A stretch of DNA of 64,000 nt. Source: Janthinobacterium sp. CG3. GTDB lineage: Bacteria; Pseudomonadota; Gammaproteobacteria; Burkholderiales; Burkholderiaceae_D. The stretch's first letter is position 1. Each line of letters begins with the position of its first letter. Positions 43,221 to 51,445 of the stretch are shown here, in pieces. A program made the position numbers and the translations under genes. The stretch covers positions 5,208,778 through 5,272,777 of the forward strand of contig NZ_KB467824.1 in the NCBI RefSeq assembly GCF_000344615.1. Reading direction: 5' to 3'. The notes beneath the pieces were generated by a model that made no database searches, was not told the origin of the DNA, and saw only the letters and a list, made by a program, of their open reading frames with translations.

Positions 43221-43948
43221 CCGGGGTGGTGCTGGCGCTGGCCGGCGTCATCGTCGGCCAGGGGCTGGAGGGCGGCAAGTTCGCCTCGCTGCTACAGCCG
43301 GCCGCGTTCGCCATCGTGGTGGTCGGCACGCTCGGCGCGGTGCTGCTGCAAACGCGCATGCGCGCCTTCGTGCGCGGCATCGAGATGACGCGCTGGGTGT
43401 TCCTGCCGCCGCTCGACGGACGCGCCGCGCTGGCGCGCCAGATCAGCCAGTGGAACCAGTCGGCGCGGCGCGACGGCCCGCTGTCGCTGGAGCGCCACAT
43501 GGAGGCCAGCGGCGACCAGCTGGTCGTCAAGGGCTTGCGCATGATCGTCGACGGCATCCACCCCGACAAGCTGCGCCAGTTGCTCGACGTCGAGATCAGC
43601 GCCTACGAGGTGGCCGAGCGCCAGGCGGTGCGGATCTGGGAGTCGGCGGCCGGCTACTCGCCCACCATCGGCATCCTCGGCGCCGTGCTCGGCCTGATCC
43701 ACGTGATGGAAAACCTGACCGACCCGGCCAAGCTGGGCGGCGGCATCGCCGTGGCGTTCGTCTCGACCATCTACGGCGTCGGCCTGGCCAACCTGTTCTT
43801 CTACCCGGTGGCCAACAAGCTCAAGGCGATCGTCTCGCTGCGCGTGGTGCAGTACGAAATCGTCGCCGCCGTGTTCTACGACATCGCCAGCGGCGACCAC
43901 ACGCGCATCATCGAAGAGCGCGTCGCCAGCCTGCTGCGGGAGTACTGA
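43202..43948 (+). CDS. motC: Flagellar motor stator protein MotC (MotA-type)
   Basis: A 248-residue proton-channel stator subunit. Four membrane segments are visible, with VGTLGAVLLQTR in the second and the signature PTIGILGAVLGLIHVMENL near residue 158. The cytoplasmic loop between segments 2 and 3 carries charged residues that act on FliG. Start is GTG at 43202 with GGGAG five bases upstream, inside the end of fliA. Position after fliA and pairing with motD indicate the MotCD-type stator; a separate MotAB pair may exist elsewhere. Confidence 0.92.
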   Translation: MDWASVAGVVLALAGVIVGQGLEGGKFASLLQPAAFAIVVVGTLGAVLLQTRMRAFVRGIEMTRWVFLPPLDGRAALARQISQWNQSARRDGPLSLERHMEASGDQLVVKGLRMIVDGIHPDKLRQLLDVEISAYEVAERQAVRIWESAAGYSPTIGILGAVLGLIHVMENLTDPAKLGGGIAVAFVSTIYGVGLANLFFYPVANKLKAIVSLRVVQYEIVAAVFYDIASGDHTRIIEERVASLLREY

Positions 43949-43949
43949 G

Positions 43950-44735
43950 ATGCAGATGCGGCGCGCGCGCAGGAAATTCGACGACGAGCCGGAGAACCAC
44001 GAGCGCTGGCTGATCTCGTACGCCGACTTCATCACCTTGTTGTTCGCCTTTTTCGTCGTCATGTACGCGCTGTCGCTGGCCAACGAGGGCAAGTACCGGG
44101 TTTTCTCGGACGCCATCGGCGAAGCGCTCGGCCTGCGCCGCGGCGCGCCGCCCATCGTGCTGGAGGCGCCGCAGGCGATACCGCTGCCGAACCCGATGAT
44201 CAAAAAGCGCGCCGAGGCGCTCAAGCGCGAGCGCGAGAACATGACGCGGCTGGCCAACGACCTGCTGTCGACGCTGGCGCCGCTGGTCAAGGAGGGCAAG
44301 GTGCGGGTGACGCAGAACAGCCGCGGCGTCAGCGTCGAAATCAACGCCAGCGTGCTGTTCGACCCGGGCGAGGCGCGCCTGACGGCCGAATCGGACCAGG
44401 CCCTGCGGGCGGTCGCGGTGCTGCTCAAGGACGACCCGCACGCGGTGCAGGTCGAAGGCCATACCGACAACCAGCCAATCCGCAACCCCAGCTTCCCGTC
44501 CAACTGGGAATTGTCGGCGGTGCGCGCCAGCGCGGTGGTGCGCCTGTTCATCGAAGCGGGCGTGGCGCCGGCGCGGCTGACCGCGGTGGGCCACGGCGCC
44601 AACCTGCCGGTGGCGCCGAACGACGGCGCCGACGGGCGCGCGCGCAACCGCCGCGTCGCCGTCACCATCCTGTCGGCGCTGCCCGACACCGTCACCGAAC
44701 TGCCGACCACGGCGGCGCCGGCGCCGGCGCCATAA
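43950..44735 (+). CDS. motD: Flagellar motor stator protein MotD (MotB-type)
   Basis: A 261-residue partner of MotC. The single membrane segment near residues 23-45 contains the proton-carrying Asp in SYADFITLLFAFFVVMYAL. A periplasmic plug/linker follows, then an OmpA-like peptidoglycan-binding domain with VEGHTDNQPI and NWELSAVRASAVVRLF near residues 170-200. The C-terminus is Ala/Pro-rich. The ATG is one base after the motC stop. It is the last gene of the plus-strand flhB-motD group. Confidence 0.93.
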   Translation: MQMRRARRKFDDEPENHERWLISYADFITLLFAFFVVMYALSLANEGKYRVFSDAIGEALGLRRGAPPIVLEAPQAIPLPNPMIKKRAEALKRERENMTRLANDLLSTLAPLVKEGKVRVTQNSRGVSVEINASVLFDPGEARLTAESDQALRAVAVLLKDDPHAVQVEGHTDNQPIRNPSFPSNWELSAVRASAVVRLFIEAGVAPARLTAVGHGANLPVAPNDGADGRARNRRVAVTILSALPDTVTELPTTAAPAPAP

Positions 44736-44738
44736 AAA

Positions 44739-44801
44739 AAACCGGGGACAGACCACGTTTTTCGAGAAACTTTCTCGAAAAACGTGGTCTGTCCCCGGTT
44801 T
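44739..44801. repeat. Near-perfect 63-bp palindrome (REP-like element, copy 2)
   Basis: Perfect 31-base arms (44739-44769 and 44771-44801) around a single C, between convergent motD and flgN. The outer part CCGGGGACAGACCACG is shared with the palindrome at 4186-4239, while the inner part (TTTTTCGAGAAA) is different yet still self-complementary. A run of A precedes and TTT follows, so it may also act as a terminator for both genes. Confidence 0.85.
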
Positions 44802-44829
44802 GCTTGTCGCGGTTTGGGTGTCGGCTGGA

Positions 44830-45297
44830 CTAGCCGATGACCAGGCGGCGGCTGGCCGCGCCGGCGGTGGTTTGGCCGCTGGGGCCGTAGAAGTTGCCGC
44901 CCTGGGCGGCCGGGCGCATGCTGTTGAGCGCGCCCTGGGTGTGCGCCAGCTGTTTGTTGACCAGCATGCCGTTCAGGCGGTTGCGCTCCTTGGCCGCGCG
45001 CGTCAAGGCCAGCAGCGCCGACCACTGCGCGGTTGCGCCGGCGTCGCCGCATCCGGCCAGCCAGGCCGCCATGCCTTCCTCCTTCGGCGCGAAGCCGGCC
45101 GCCGCCAAGGCGTCGTGGCGCAGCTTGGCGCAGGCCGCCAGTTGCGCCACCAGCGCGCCTTTGCGCGCCGTCAGCGCGGTCAATTCGTCGATTTCCGCCG
45201 CCACCAGGCTGTCTTGCTCGCGCTGCATCAATTCAAACAGCGCGTCCATCAGTTCGCGTTCTTCGCGCAGCGTACTCAAGGGGGAGGCGGATTGCAT
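44830..45297 (-). CDS. flgN: Flagellar export chaperone FlgN
   Basis: A 155-residue, mostly helical cytoplasmic protein that binds the hook-filament junction proteins FlgK and FlgL before export. The N-terminal half is amphipathic helix (LREERELMDALFELMQREQ, LTALTARKGALVAQL). NRLNGMLVNKQLAHTQGAL near residue 105 is the conserved FlgN region, and the tail (GGNFYGPSGQT) is typical. It lies nine bases after flgM on the minus strand. Its substrates are encoded about 9 kb away at 54245-57493. Confidence 0.9.
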   Translation of the reverse strand: MQSASPLSTLREERELMDALFELMQREQDSLVAAEIDELTALTARKGALVAQLAACAKLRHDALAAAGFAPKEEGMAAWLAGCGDAGATAQWSALLALTRAAKERNRLNGMLVNKQLAHTQGALNSMRPAAQGGNFYGPSGQTTAGAASRRLVIG

Positions 45298-45306
45298 GGC
45301 TGATAC

Positions 45307-45609
45307 CTATCTTTTACGTGAATGCAGCAAGTCCCTGACTGTTTCCAGCAGACCGTCCGCGACTTTTTCGGAATTGACCTGGAACTGGCCGTCGGCGATG
45401 GCCAGCTTGATGCGTTCTACTTTCTTGGTGTCGAACACGGCGCTGTTGCCGGCCGCGCTGGCGGCCAGCGCCTGGCCCTGCGGCGACAGGCGCACCTTGT
45501 CCGACGTGTCGGTGTTAACGCTGGCCTTTTCGGCGCCGCGCGCACTGGAAGTGGCTGCCGGCGTCACCGGCAGGCCGGGGGTGCTCTTGATGGTATCGGT
45601 AATTTTCAC
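45307..45609 (-). CDS. flgM: Anti-sigma-28 factor FlgM
   Basis: A 100-residue inhibitor of FliA that is exported once the hook is complete. The N-terminus MKITDTIKSTPGLPV is typical. The C-terminal FliA-binding half has KVRLSPQG, then VERIKLAIADGQFQVNSEKV and DGLLETVRDLL. The start is GTG at 45609 with GAGGA seven bases upstream; the open frame continues upstream for 33 codons, but that part has no FlgM character and overlaps the sigma-28 promoter. It is followed by flgN. Confidence 0.92.
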   Translation of the reverse strand: MKITDTIKSTPGLPVTPAATSSARGAEKASVNTDTSDKVRLSPQGQALAASAAGNSAVFDTKKVERIKLAIADGQFQVNSEKVADGLLETVRDLLHSRKR

Positions 45610-45658
45610 AGCATCATCCTCGTCTGGTCGGAGCTTGGAACTCCGGGATATGTGTTCT

Positions 45659-45685
45659 TTATCGGCGCCCGCGGCGGAAACTTTA
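45659..45685 (-). promoter_or_regulatory. Sigma-28 (FliA) promoter of flgM-flgN, full consensus
   Basis: On the minus strand TAAAGTTT (45678-45685), exactly 11 bases, then GCCGATAA (45659-45666). All 16 positions match the enterobacterial FliA consensus TAAAGTTT-N11-GCCGATAA. It lies between flgA and flgM, so FliA would drive synthesis of its own inhibitor. The predicted start gives a leader of about 40 bases before the flgM GTG. Confidence 0.92.
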
Positions 45686-45726
45686 GCCCTGGCGCCGCCA
45701 ATCAGCATATCTCTTTGCCAAGACGT

Positions 45727-46440
45727 TTAAAACGCCACTTCGACCAGGCCGCCGGCCCTGGCCACGCCGCTGATTTGCTGGCCCGCCGTGGTGCGTACCT
45801 GCACCACCTGGCCGTCGCTGGCGTTGTTGATCGCGCGCGCCTCGGCCGAGACGCGGAAGCCGGCGCCGCTCGACACCAGCCGCACCAGTTGCCCCTGCTG
45901 TACCACGTTACCGCTGCGCAGCATGTCGAGGCGCAGCGGCGTGCCGGCCGCCAGCGAGACGGTGGCGCTGCGCCCGAGCACCTGCGCCATGTCGGTGGCG
46001 ATGCCGGCCGGCAGCGCGGCGAGGTCGCCGCGCAGGCTCACCAGTTGTTCGGCGACGATGGGCTGGCCCTGCGCCAGCGGCAGCGCGCTGGCGATGTAGC
46101 CGGCCTGCACCGCCACCGTCGCCTGGATATAGATGGTCCACGGCGTCGGCGCGGTGCAGCGCAGCCCGACCGTGGTCTTGCCCCAGGCCCGTGCGCCCGG
46201 CGCCATGAACGCCTGCGGCGCCGGGCAGGCGGCCAGGTTCAGGCGCGCGTCGAGCGGGCCGACCGTGACCGTGACCTGGCCGGGCAGGCCGGCCGTTTGC
46301 AGTTGCAGGAATTGCGCCACGCTCTGGCGCAGCGCCTCCGGCTCTTGGCGCGCGCCGGCCTGGGCGGCGGCGCCGGCGGCACAGCACAGCAGGGCGGCGA
46401 ACAGTGGAATGCGGCGTGGCAGAGTGAAAGCGTATGGCAT
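45727..46440 (-). CDS. flgA: P-ring assembly chaperone FlgA
   Basis: A periplasmic 237-residue protein that assists FlgI polymerisation around the rod. A signal peptide (residues 1-28, ending near AAAQA) is visible. The C-terminal SAF-like domain has GYIASALPLAQGQPIVAEQL and ALPAGIATDMAQVLGRSATVSLAAG, and ends with VQVRTTAGQQISGVARAGGLVEV. ATG at 46440 gives a normal signal sequence; the open frame upstream is not protein-like. It is divergent from flgB, with a 181-bp control region between them. Confidence 0.93.
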   Translation of the reverse strand: MPYAFTLPRRIPLFAALLCCAAGAAAQAGARQEPEALRQSVAQFLQLQTAGLPGQVTVTVGPLDARLNLAACPAPQAFMAPGARAWGKTTVGLRCTAPTPWTIYIQATVAVQAGYIASALPLAQGQPIVAEQLVSLRGDLAALPAGIATDMAQVLGRSATVSLAAGTPLRLDMLRSGNVVQQGQLVRLVSSGAGFRVSAEARAINNASDGQVVQVRTTAGQQISGVARAGGLVEVAF

Positions 46441-46502
46441 GGTATGGACCCCCGGAATGGTTAGATGATAGGCCGGGCGGGGCCGGACGAAACCCCGAGC
46501 AA

Positions 46503-46519
46503 GACCGCAAACAGCGGTC
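46503..46519. promoter_or_regulatory. Inverted repeat in the flgA-flgB control region
   Basis: GACCGC / GCGGTC around AAACA, in the 181-bp gap between divergent flgA and flgB. It could be an operator, for example for a flagellar master regulator, or simply a leader hairpin. I could not match it to a known FlhDC box. Confidence 0.3.
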
Positions 46520-46621
46520 TGATCAAGCGATGGCGGCGGCGCCGCCGGCCGTATCATCGATCCTGTCACCACCATATCGCCCACCCCGGAAGGAAGTGGC
46601 CGATCTCTTGCGGAGCTAGAA

Positions 46622-47032
46622 ATGATAGGCAAACTCGACGCTTACTTGGGCTTTCACGAAACGGCGCTGAACCTGCGTGCGAACCGCCAGCAAGTGCTGG
46701 CGTCGAACATCGCCAACGCCGACACGCCGAACTACAAGGCGCGCGACCTCGACTTCGCCGCCGCGCTCAAGGGCGCGCTGGGCCAGGGCGGGGCGGGGCC
46801 GGCGCTGGCGGCCACTGCGGCGCGGCATTTCCCGACGGCGGCGGCGGGCGGCGCCGCCGCCGGCGCGCTGCAGTACCGCACGCCGGCCCAGGGCGCGGTC
46901 GACGGCAATACCGTCGACATGGACGTCGAGCGCAACCAGTTCGCCGACAACGCCGTCCGCTACGAGGCCAGCATCACATTAATCAACGCCCAGATCAAGG
47001 AAATGATGACGGCGATACAAGGAGCGCAATAA
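46622..47032 (+). CDS. flgB: Flagellar proximal rod protein FlgB
   Basis: A 136-residue rod subunit exported by the flagellar type III system. The N-terminal [25 protein letters not shown] is the rod/hook signature. The C-terminal helix has [27 protein letters not shown]. The middle is Ala/Gly-rich. ATG at 46622 has GGAG seven bases upstream. It is the first gene of the long flgB-L series, all on the plus strand. Confidence 0.96.
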   Translation: MIGKLDAYLGFHETALNLRANRQQVLASNIANADTPNYKARDLDFAAALKGALGQGGAGPALAATAARHFPTAAAGGAAAGALQYRTPAQGAVDGNTVDMDVERNQFADNAVRYEASITLINAQIKEMMTAIQGAQ

Positions 47033-47034
47033 CC

Positions 47035-47436
47035 ATGTCCCTCTTTCATATCTTCAGCGTTTCCGGCTCGGCCATGAGCGCCCAGGCGCAGCGCCTCAAC
47101 GCCACCGCCAGCAACCTGGCCAACGTCGACAGCGCCACCAGCGCCAGCGGCCAGGCCTACCGCGCCAAGCAGGTGGTGTTCGAGGCGGTGCCGCTGGCCG
47201 GCGGCGCCACCGCCGTCAAGGTGCGCGAGGTGATCGAGGACCCGTCGCCGCTGAAGATGGTGTTCGATCCGAAGCACCCGCTGGCCGACGACAAGGGCTA
47301 TGTGGCGATGCCGAACGTCAACCCGGTCGACGAGATGGTCAACATGCTGTCGGCCTCGCGCTCCTACCAGACCAATGTGGAAACCATGAACGCGGCCAAG
47401 ACGCTGTTGTTGAAAACCTTAACGATCGGCCAGTAG
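47035..47436 (+). CDS. flgC: Flagellar proximal rod protein FlgC
   Basis: A 133-residue rod subunit. The N-terminal [28 protein letters not shown] is the rod signature. The C-terminal [28 protein letters not shown] is the matching helix. It starts three bases after the flgB stop. Length is normal for FlgC. Confidence 0.96.
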   Translation: MSLFHIFSVSGSAMSAQAQRLNATASNLANVDSATSASGQAYRAKQVVFEAVPLAGGATAVKVREVIEDPSPLKMVFDPKHPLADDKGYVAMPNVNPVDEMVNMLSASRSYQTNVETMNAAKTLLLKTLTIGQ

Positions 47437-47453
47437 GCCGCGGAGATGCAAAC

Positions 47454-48143
47454 ATGACTACTATTGACACCGGCTACGGCGATTTGATGGCCGCCGTGAA
47501 CCCGAAGTCGGCCAAGGCGCCGGCCGCCGGCACGGTCGAGGCCGAAACCAATAAGTTCCTGACGCTGCTGGTGACGCAGTTGAAGAACCAGGATCCGATG
47601 AACCCGCTCGACAACGCCCAGTTGACCAGCCAGCTGGCGCAGTTGTCGACCGTCACCGGCGTCAACAAACTCAACGCCACGGTGGAGTCGCTCAAGGCCA
47701 GTTACCAGTCGAACGAGTCGCTGCAGGCGGCCAACCTGATCGGCCACGGCGTACTGGTCGACGGCAACGCCATCAACCTGATGAAAAGCGCCGCCATCCT
47801 CGGCGTCGACTTCGGCTCCGAAGTCGACAGCGTCAAGGTGGTGATCCGCACCGCCGGCGGCAAGGAGGTCAAGACCATGGAAATGGGGCCGCAGGCGGTC
47901 GGCACGGTGCCGCTGGCCTGGGACGGCAAGGTCGAGGACGACGGCACCGGCAAGCCCGGCGTGGCGCCCGACGGCAAATACGTCTTCGAGGTGGTGGCCA
48001 TGCGCGGCGGCGAAAAAGTCGGCGACGCCAAGGCGCTGCAATTCGGCTCGGTCGCCAGCGTCTCGACCAGCGCCAAGGGGGTGCTGCTGAACGTGCCCTC
48101 GGTCGGCAGCGTCGGCCTGGCCGATATCAAACAAATTCTGTAA
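47454..48143 (+). CDS. flgD: Hook capping protein FlgD
   Basis: A 229-residue scaffold that sits at the tip of the growing hook and is later replaced. The N-terminal KFLTLLVTQLKNQDPMNPLDNAQLTSQLAQLSTV is diagnostic. A FlgD Ig-like/tudor region follows, with VPLAWDGKVEDDG and GVAPDGKYVFEV. It lies between flgC and flgE, the usual order. Confidence 0.96.
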   Translation: MTTIDTGYGDLMAAVNPKSAKAPAAGTVEAETNKFLTLLVTQLKNQDPMNPLDNAQLTSQLAQLSTVTGVNKLNATVESLKASYQSNESLQAANLIGHGVLVDGNAINLMKSAAILGVDFGSEVDSVKVVIRTAGGKEVKTMEMGPQAVGTVPLAWDGKVEDDGTGKPGVAPDGKYVFEVVAMRGGEKVGDAKALQFGSVASVSTSAKGVLLNVPSVGSVGLADIKQIL

Positions 48144-48176
48144 CCGCGGCATCCCACCCATTACCAGGAGAATTCC

Positions 48177-49730
48177 ATGTCTTTCCAACAAGGGCTTAGC
48201 GGCCTGAACGGCGCAGCGAAATCACTCGACGTGATCGGCAACAACATCGCCAACGCCAACACGGTCGGCTTCAAGCAGTCGCAGGCGCAGTTCGCCGACA
48301 TTTACGCCAAGTCGCTCAACGGCGTCGGCGGCAATTCGGCCGGGATCGGCGTGTCGGTGTCGCAGATCGCCCAGATGTTCACCCAGGGCAACCTGGAAAC
48401 CTCGGCCAACCCGCTCGACATCTCGATCAACGGCGCCGGTTTTTTCCGCACCTCGGTCAACGGCGCGATCCAGTATTCGCGCAACGGCCAGTTCCAGGTC
48501 GACAAGGAGGGCTTCATCGTCAACGCCCAGCTGGCCAAGCTGACCGGCTACGCGGCCGACGTCAACGGCAAGATCGTGGCCGGCTCGGCGCAGCCGCTGC
48601 AAATCAACAAGACCGACATGAAGCCGCAGGCCACGACCCGGGTCGACACCCAGATCAACCTCAATTCGACCAGCCAGATCCCGATCAAGTTTCCCTTCAG
48701 CGTGGGCGACGCCGACACCTATACCAAGCAAACCCCGACCGAGGTCTTCGATTCGCTCGGCAATTCCCATTCCTTGTCGACCTATTACGTCAAGACCGGC
48801 ACCAATTCGTGGGATATCTACATGGCCAACGACAACATGGAAATCACCGCCATGAAGGCCGCCGCCACCGTCCAGAGCGACCCGGCGTCGCTGGCCGCGC
48901 GCGCCGTCTACCAGACGGCGGTGACGGCGGTGCCGCTGAACCCGGCCGCCGTGATCACGGCGGCGCTGGGTTACGCGGCCGCGGCCGGCGCGGCCGTCAC
49001 GGCCGCCGCCACGGCGGCCGGCGCCAGTCCGGCCCAGCTGGCCGCGCTGCTGCTCAGCTACAACCCGGCCGCGATCCCCGGCAGCGACCAGAACGCCGGG
49101 CGCACCCCGGACCAGATCGACAAGGCCATCGCCGCCGCCACCGCGGTGCCGGCGAAGAAGGTCGGCGTGTTGCTGTTTAACACCTCGGGCACGCTCGACA
49201 AGGCGTCGATGCTGTCGCTGACGCCGCCGCAGACGCTGCCGATGTCGGTTTCGCTGCCGATTTTCCCGGCCACCGGCGCCGTGCCGCAATTGCCGATCAA
49301 TGTGGAGTTTAGCAACTCGACCCAGATCGCCAACCCGACCAGCGAGAAAAAGACCACCCAGGACGGCTACGCCGGCGGCGCGCTGATCGACTTCGGCGCC
49401 GACGCCAGCGGCGTGCTGGTCGGCAAGTACAGCAACGGCCGCACCGCCGCGCTGGGCCAGATCGTGCTGGCGAACTTCGCCAACCCGAACGGCCTGGAGC
49501 CGCAGGGCAACAACGCCTGGGCCGAAACCAATGCCTCCGGCGGCCCGCTGGTGGGCGAGCCCAACAGCGGCAGCCTGGGCTTGCTGCGCTCCGGCTCGGT
49601 CGAAGTGTCGAACGTCGACCTGACCGCCGAGCTGGTCAACATGATCACCGCGCAGCGCGCCTACCAGGCCAACGCGCAAACCATCAAAACCCAGGACCAG
49701 GTGCTGCAAACGCTGGTCAACCTGCGCTAA
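48177..49730 (+). CDS. flgE: Flagellar hook protein FlgE with long Ala-rich insert
   Basis: Main subunit of the hook. At 517 residues it is over 100 longer than E. coli FlgE. Conserved ends are present: SFQQGLSGLNGAAKSLDVIGNNIANANTVGFK at the start, and VEVSNVDLTAELVNMITAQRAYQAN at the end. Residues about 228-325 form an insert that is almost half Ala (for example AAAAGAAVTAAATAAGAS), placed within the middle, surface-exposed part of the subunit. Codon use and GC of the insert match the rest of the gene, so recent import is not indicated. Confidence 0.95.
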   Translation: MSFQQGLSGLNGAAKSLDVIGNNIANANTVGFKQSQAQFADIYAKSLNGVGGNSAGIGVSVSQIAQMFTQGNLETSANPLDISINGAGFFRTSVNGAIQYSRNGQFQVDKEGFIVNAQLAKLTGYAADVNGKIVAGSAQPLQINKTDMKPQATTRVDTQINLNSTSQIPIKFPFSVGDADTYTKQTPTEVFDSLGNSHSLSTYYVKTGTNSWDIYMANDNMEITAMKAAATVQSDPASLAARAVYQTAVTAVPLNPAAVITAALGYAAAAGAAVTAAATAAGASPAQLAALLLSYNPAAIPGSDQNAGRTPDQIDKAIAAATAVPAKKVGVLLFNTSGTLDKASMLSLTPPQTLPMSVSLPIFPATGAVPQLPINVEFSNSTQIANPTSEKKTTQDGYAGGALIDFGADASGVLVGKYSNGRTAALGQIVLANFANPNGLEPQGNNAWAETNASGGPLVGEPNSGSLGLLRSGSVEVSNVDLTAELVNMITAQRAYQANAQTIKTQDQVLQTLVNLR

Positions 49731-49758
49731 GCGTCGCCGCCGGCACAAGGAGAAGCAG

Positions 49759-50505
49759 ATGGACCGTTTGATCTACACCGCCATGACCGGCGCCCGCCAC
49801 ATCCTCGAGCAGCAGGCGACGACGGCCAACAACCTGGCCAACGCCACCAGCACCGGCTTTCGCGCCCAGCTCAACGCCTTCCGCGCGGTGCCGGTGGTGG
49901 CCGACAACCTGCCGCTGGCGACCCGCACCTTCGTCGTCGACTCCACCGTCGGCAGCAACTTCGCCCCCGGGCCGATGCTGCAAACCGGACGCGAGCTCGA
50001 CGTCGCGGTGCAGAACAAGGGCTGGATCGCGGTGCAGTCGGCCGACGGCTCGGAAGCCTACACCCGCAACGGCGCGCTGCGCATCAACGAGAACGGCATG
50101 CTGCAAACCCAGTCCGGGCTGATGGTGCAGGGCGAGACCGGGCCGCTGGCGGTGCCGCCCGAGGTGCGCCTGGCGATCGCCGGCGACGGCACGCTGGGCG
50201 CCATTTCCACCGACACCAAGCCCGGCCCGGCCACCATCCTCGGGCGCATCAAGCTGGTCAACCCGCCCGAACAGTCGCTGGTGCGCGGCGACGACGGTCT
50301 GTTCCGCCTGCGCGACGGCGCCCCGGCCGAGGCCGACCCGGCGGTGCGCCTTTCCGCCGGCGCGCTGGAGGGCAGCAACGTCAGCCCGGTCGACTCGATG
50401 GTCAGCATGATCGCCCTGGCGCGCTCCTTCGAAACCCAGATGAGCATGCTGAAGAATGCCGAGAACAACGCCGCTAAAGCGACCCAGATCCTGGCTTTGA
50501 ATTGA
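49759..50505 (+). CDS. flgF: Flagellar proximal rod protein FlgF
   Basis: A 248-residue rod subunit. DRLIYTAMTGARHILEQQATTANNLANATSTGFRAQ is the N-terminal rod signature. AEAYTRNGALRINENGMLQTQSG-like sequence and LEGSNVSPVDSMVSMIALARSFETQ are the shared axial-protein regions. It is followed by flgG after 70 bp. Confidence 0.95.
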   Translation: MDRLIYTAMTGARHILEQQATTANNLANATSTGFRAQLNAFRAVPVVADNLPLATRTFVVDSTVGSNFAPGPMLQTGRELDVAVQNKGWIAVQSADGSEAYTRNGALRINENGMLQTQSGLMVQGETGPLAVPPEVRLAIAGDGTLGAISTDTKPGPATILGRIKLVNPPEQSLVRGDDGLFRLRDGAPAEADPAVRLSAGALEGSNVSPVDSMVSMIALARSFETQMSMLKNAENNAAKATQILALN

Positions 50506-50575
50506 CGGCCGCGCGCGCATAATGGCCACATAGAATTCACCGCGGGCCGTGCGCCGCCGTTATCGGAGAGAGAAA

Positions 50576-51358
50576 ATGATACGTTCACTATGGATCGCGA
50601 AGACCGGGCTGGAGGCGCAGCAGACGCAGATGGACGTCATCGCCAACAACCTCGCCAACGTCAGCACCACCGGCTTCAAGAAGTCGCGCGCGGTGTTCGA
50701 GGACTTGCTGTACCAAAACGTGCGCCAGCCCGGCGCGCAGTCGTCGCAGCAAACCCAGTTGCCGTCCGGCCTGCAGATCGGCACCGGCGTGCGCACCGTC
50801 GCCACCGAACGCATCCACACCCAGGGCAACCCCCAGTCGACCGGCAACTCGAAGGACATCATGGTCAACGGCGCCGGCTTCTTCCAGGTGCTGCTGCCCG
50901 ACGGCACCACCGCCTACACCCGCGACGGCTCCTTCCAGACCGACGCCAACGGCCAGATGGTGACGGCCGAGGGTTTCGTCATCCAACCCGCCATCACGGT
51001 GCCGAGCAACGCGCTGAGCCTGACCGTGGCGCGCGACGGCAGCGTCTCGGTGACGCTGCCCAACAGCGCCGCGCCGTCGCAGATCGGCTCGCTGCAACTG
51101 ACCACCTTCGTCAACCCGTCCGGGCTGGAGTCGAAGGGCGAAAACCTGTACGTCGAGACCGGCGCGTCCGGCGCCGCCCAGACCAACACGCCCGGCACCA
51201 ACGGCACCGGCATCATGATGCAGGGTTACATCGAGGCGTCCAACGTCAACGTCGCCGAGGAAATGGTCAATATGATCCAGACCCAGCGCGCCTACGAGAT
51301 CAACAGCAAGGCCATCACCACGTCCGACCAGATGCTGGCGAAACTGGCGCAGCTGTAA
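50576..51358 (+). CDS. flgG: Flagellar distal rod protein FlgG
   Basis: A 260-residue distal rod subunit of the standard length. The start [20 protein letters not shown] and [24 protein letters not shown] are highly conserved FlgG features. The end [29 protein letters not shown] is likewise conserved. ATG at 50576 is preceded by GGAGAGAG; an in-frame ATG nine codons upstream lacks a ribosome-binding site. Confidence 0.97.
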   Translation: MIRSLWIAKTGLEAQQTQMDVIANNLANVSTTGFKKSRAVFEDLLYQNVRQPGAQSSQQTQLPSGLQIGTGVRTVATERIHTQGNPQSTGNSKDIMVNGAGFFQVLLPDGTTAYTRDGSFQTDANGQMVTAEGFVIQPAITVPSNALSLTVARDGSVSVTLPNSAAPSQIGSLQLTTFVNPSGLESKGENLYVETGASGAAQTNTPGTNGTGIMMQGYIEASNVNVAEEMVNMIQTQRAYEINSKAITTSDQMLAKLAQL

Positions 51359-51445
51359 CGCCCCCCCCCATTTAGCTTGGCGCACTGAACACTGAACACT
51401 GACACAAGGCCGGACGCCGCCACGCGGCGCGCCAGCGGAGGCAAT

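Noticed and set aside
51359..51445. Short direct repeats before flgH (ACTGAAC) and near 54203-54224 (GAAGTAGAGC) as regulatory iterons
   Set aside because: Two or three short copies in tiny gaps; nothing supports binding sites over simple slippage.
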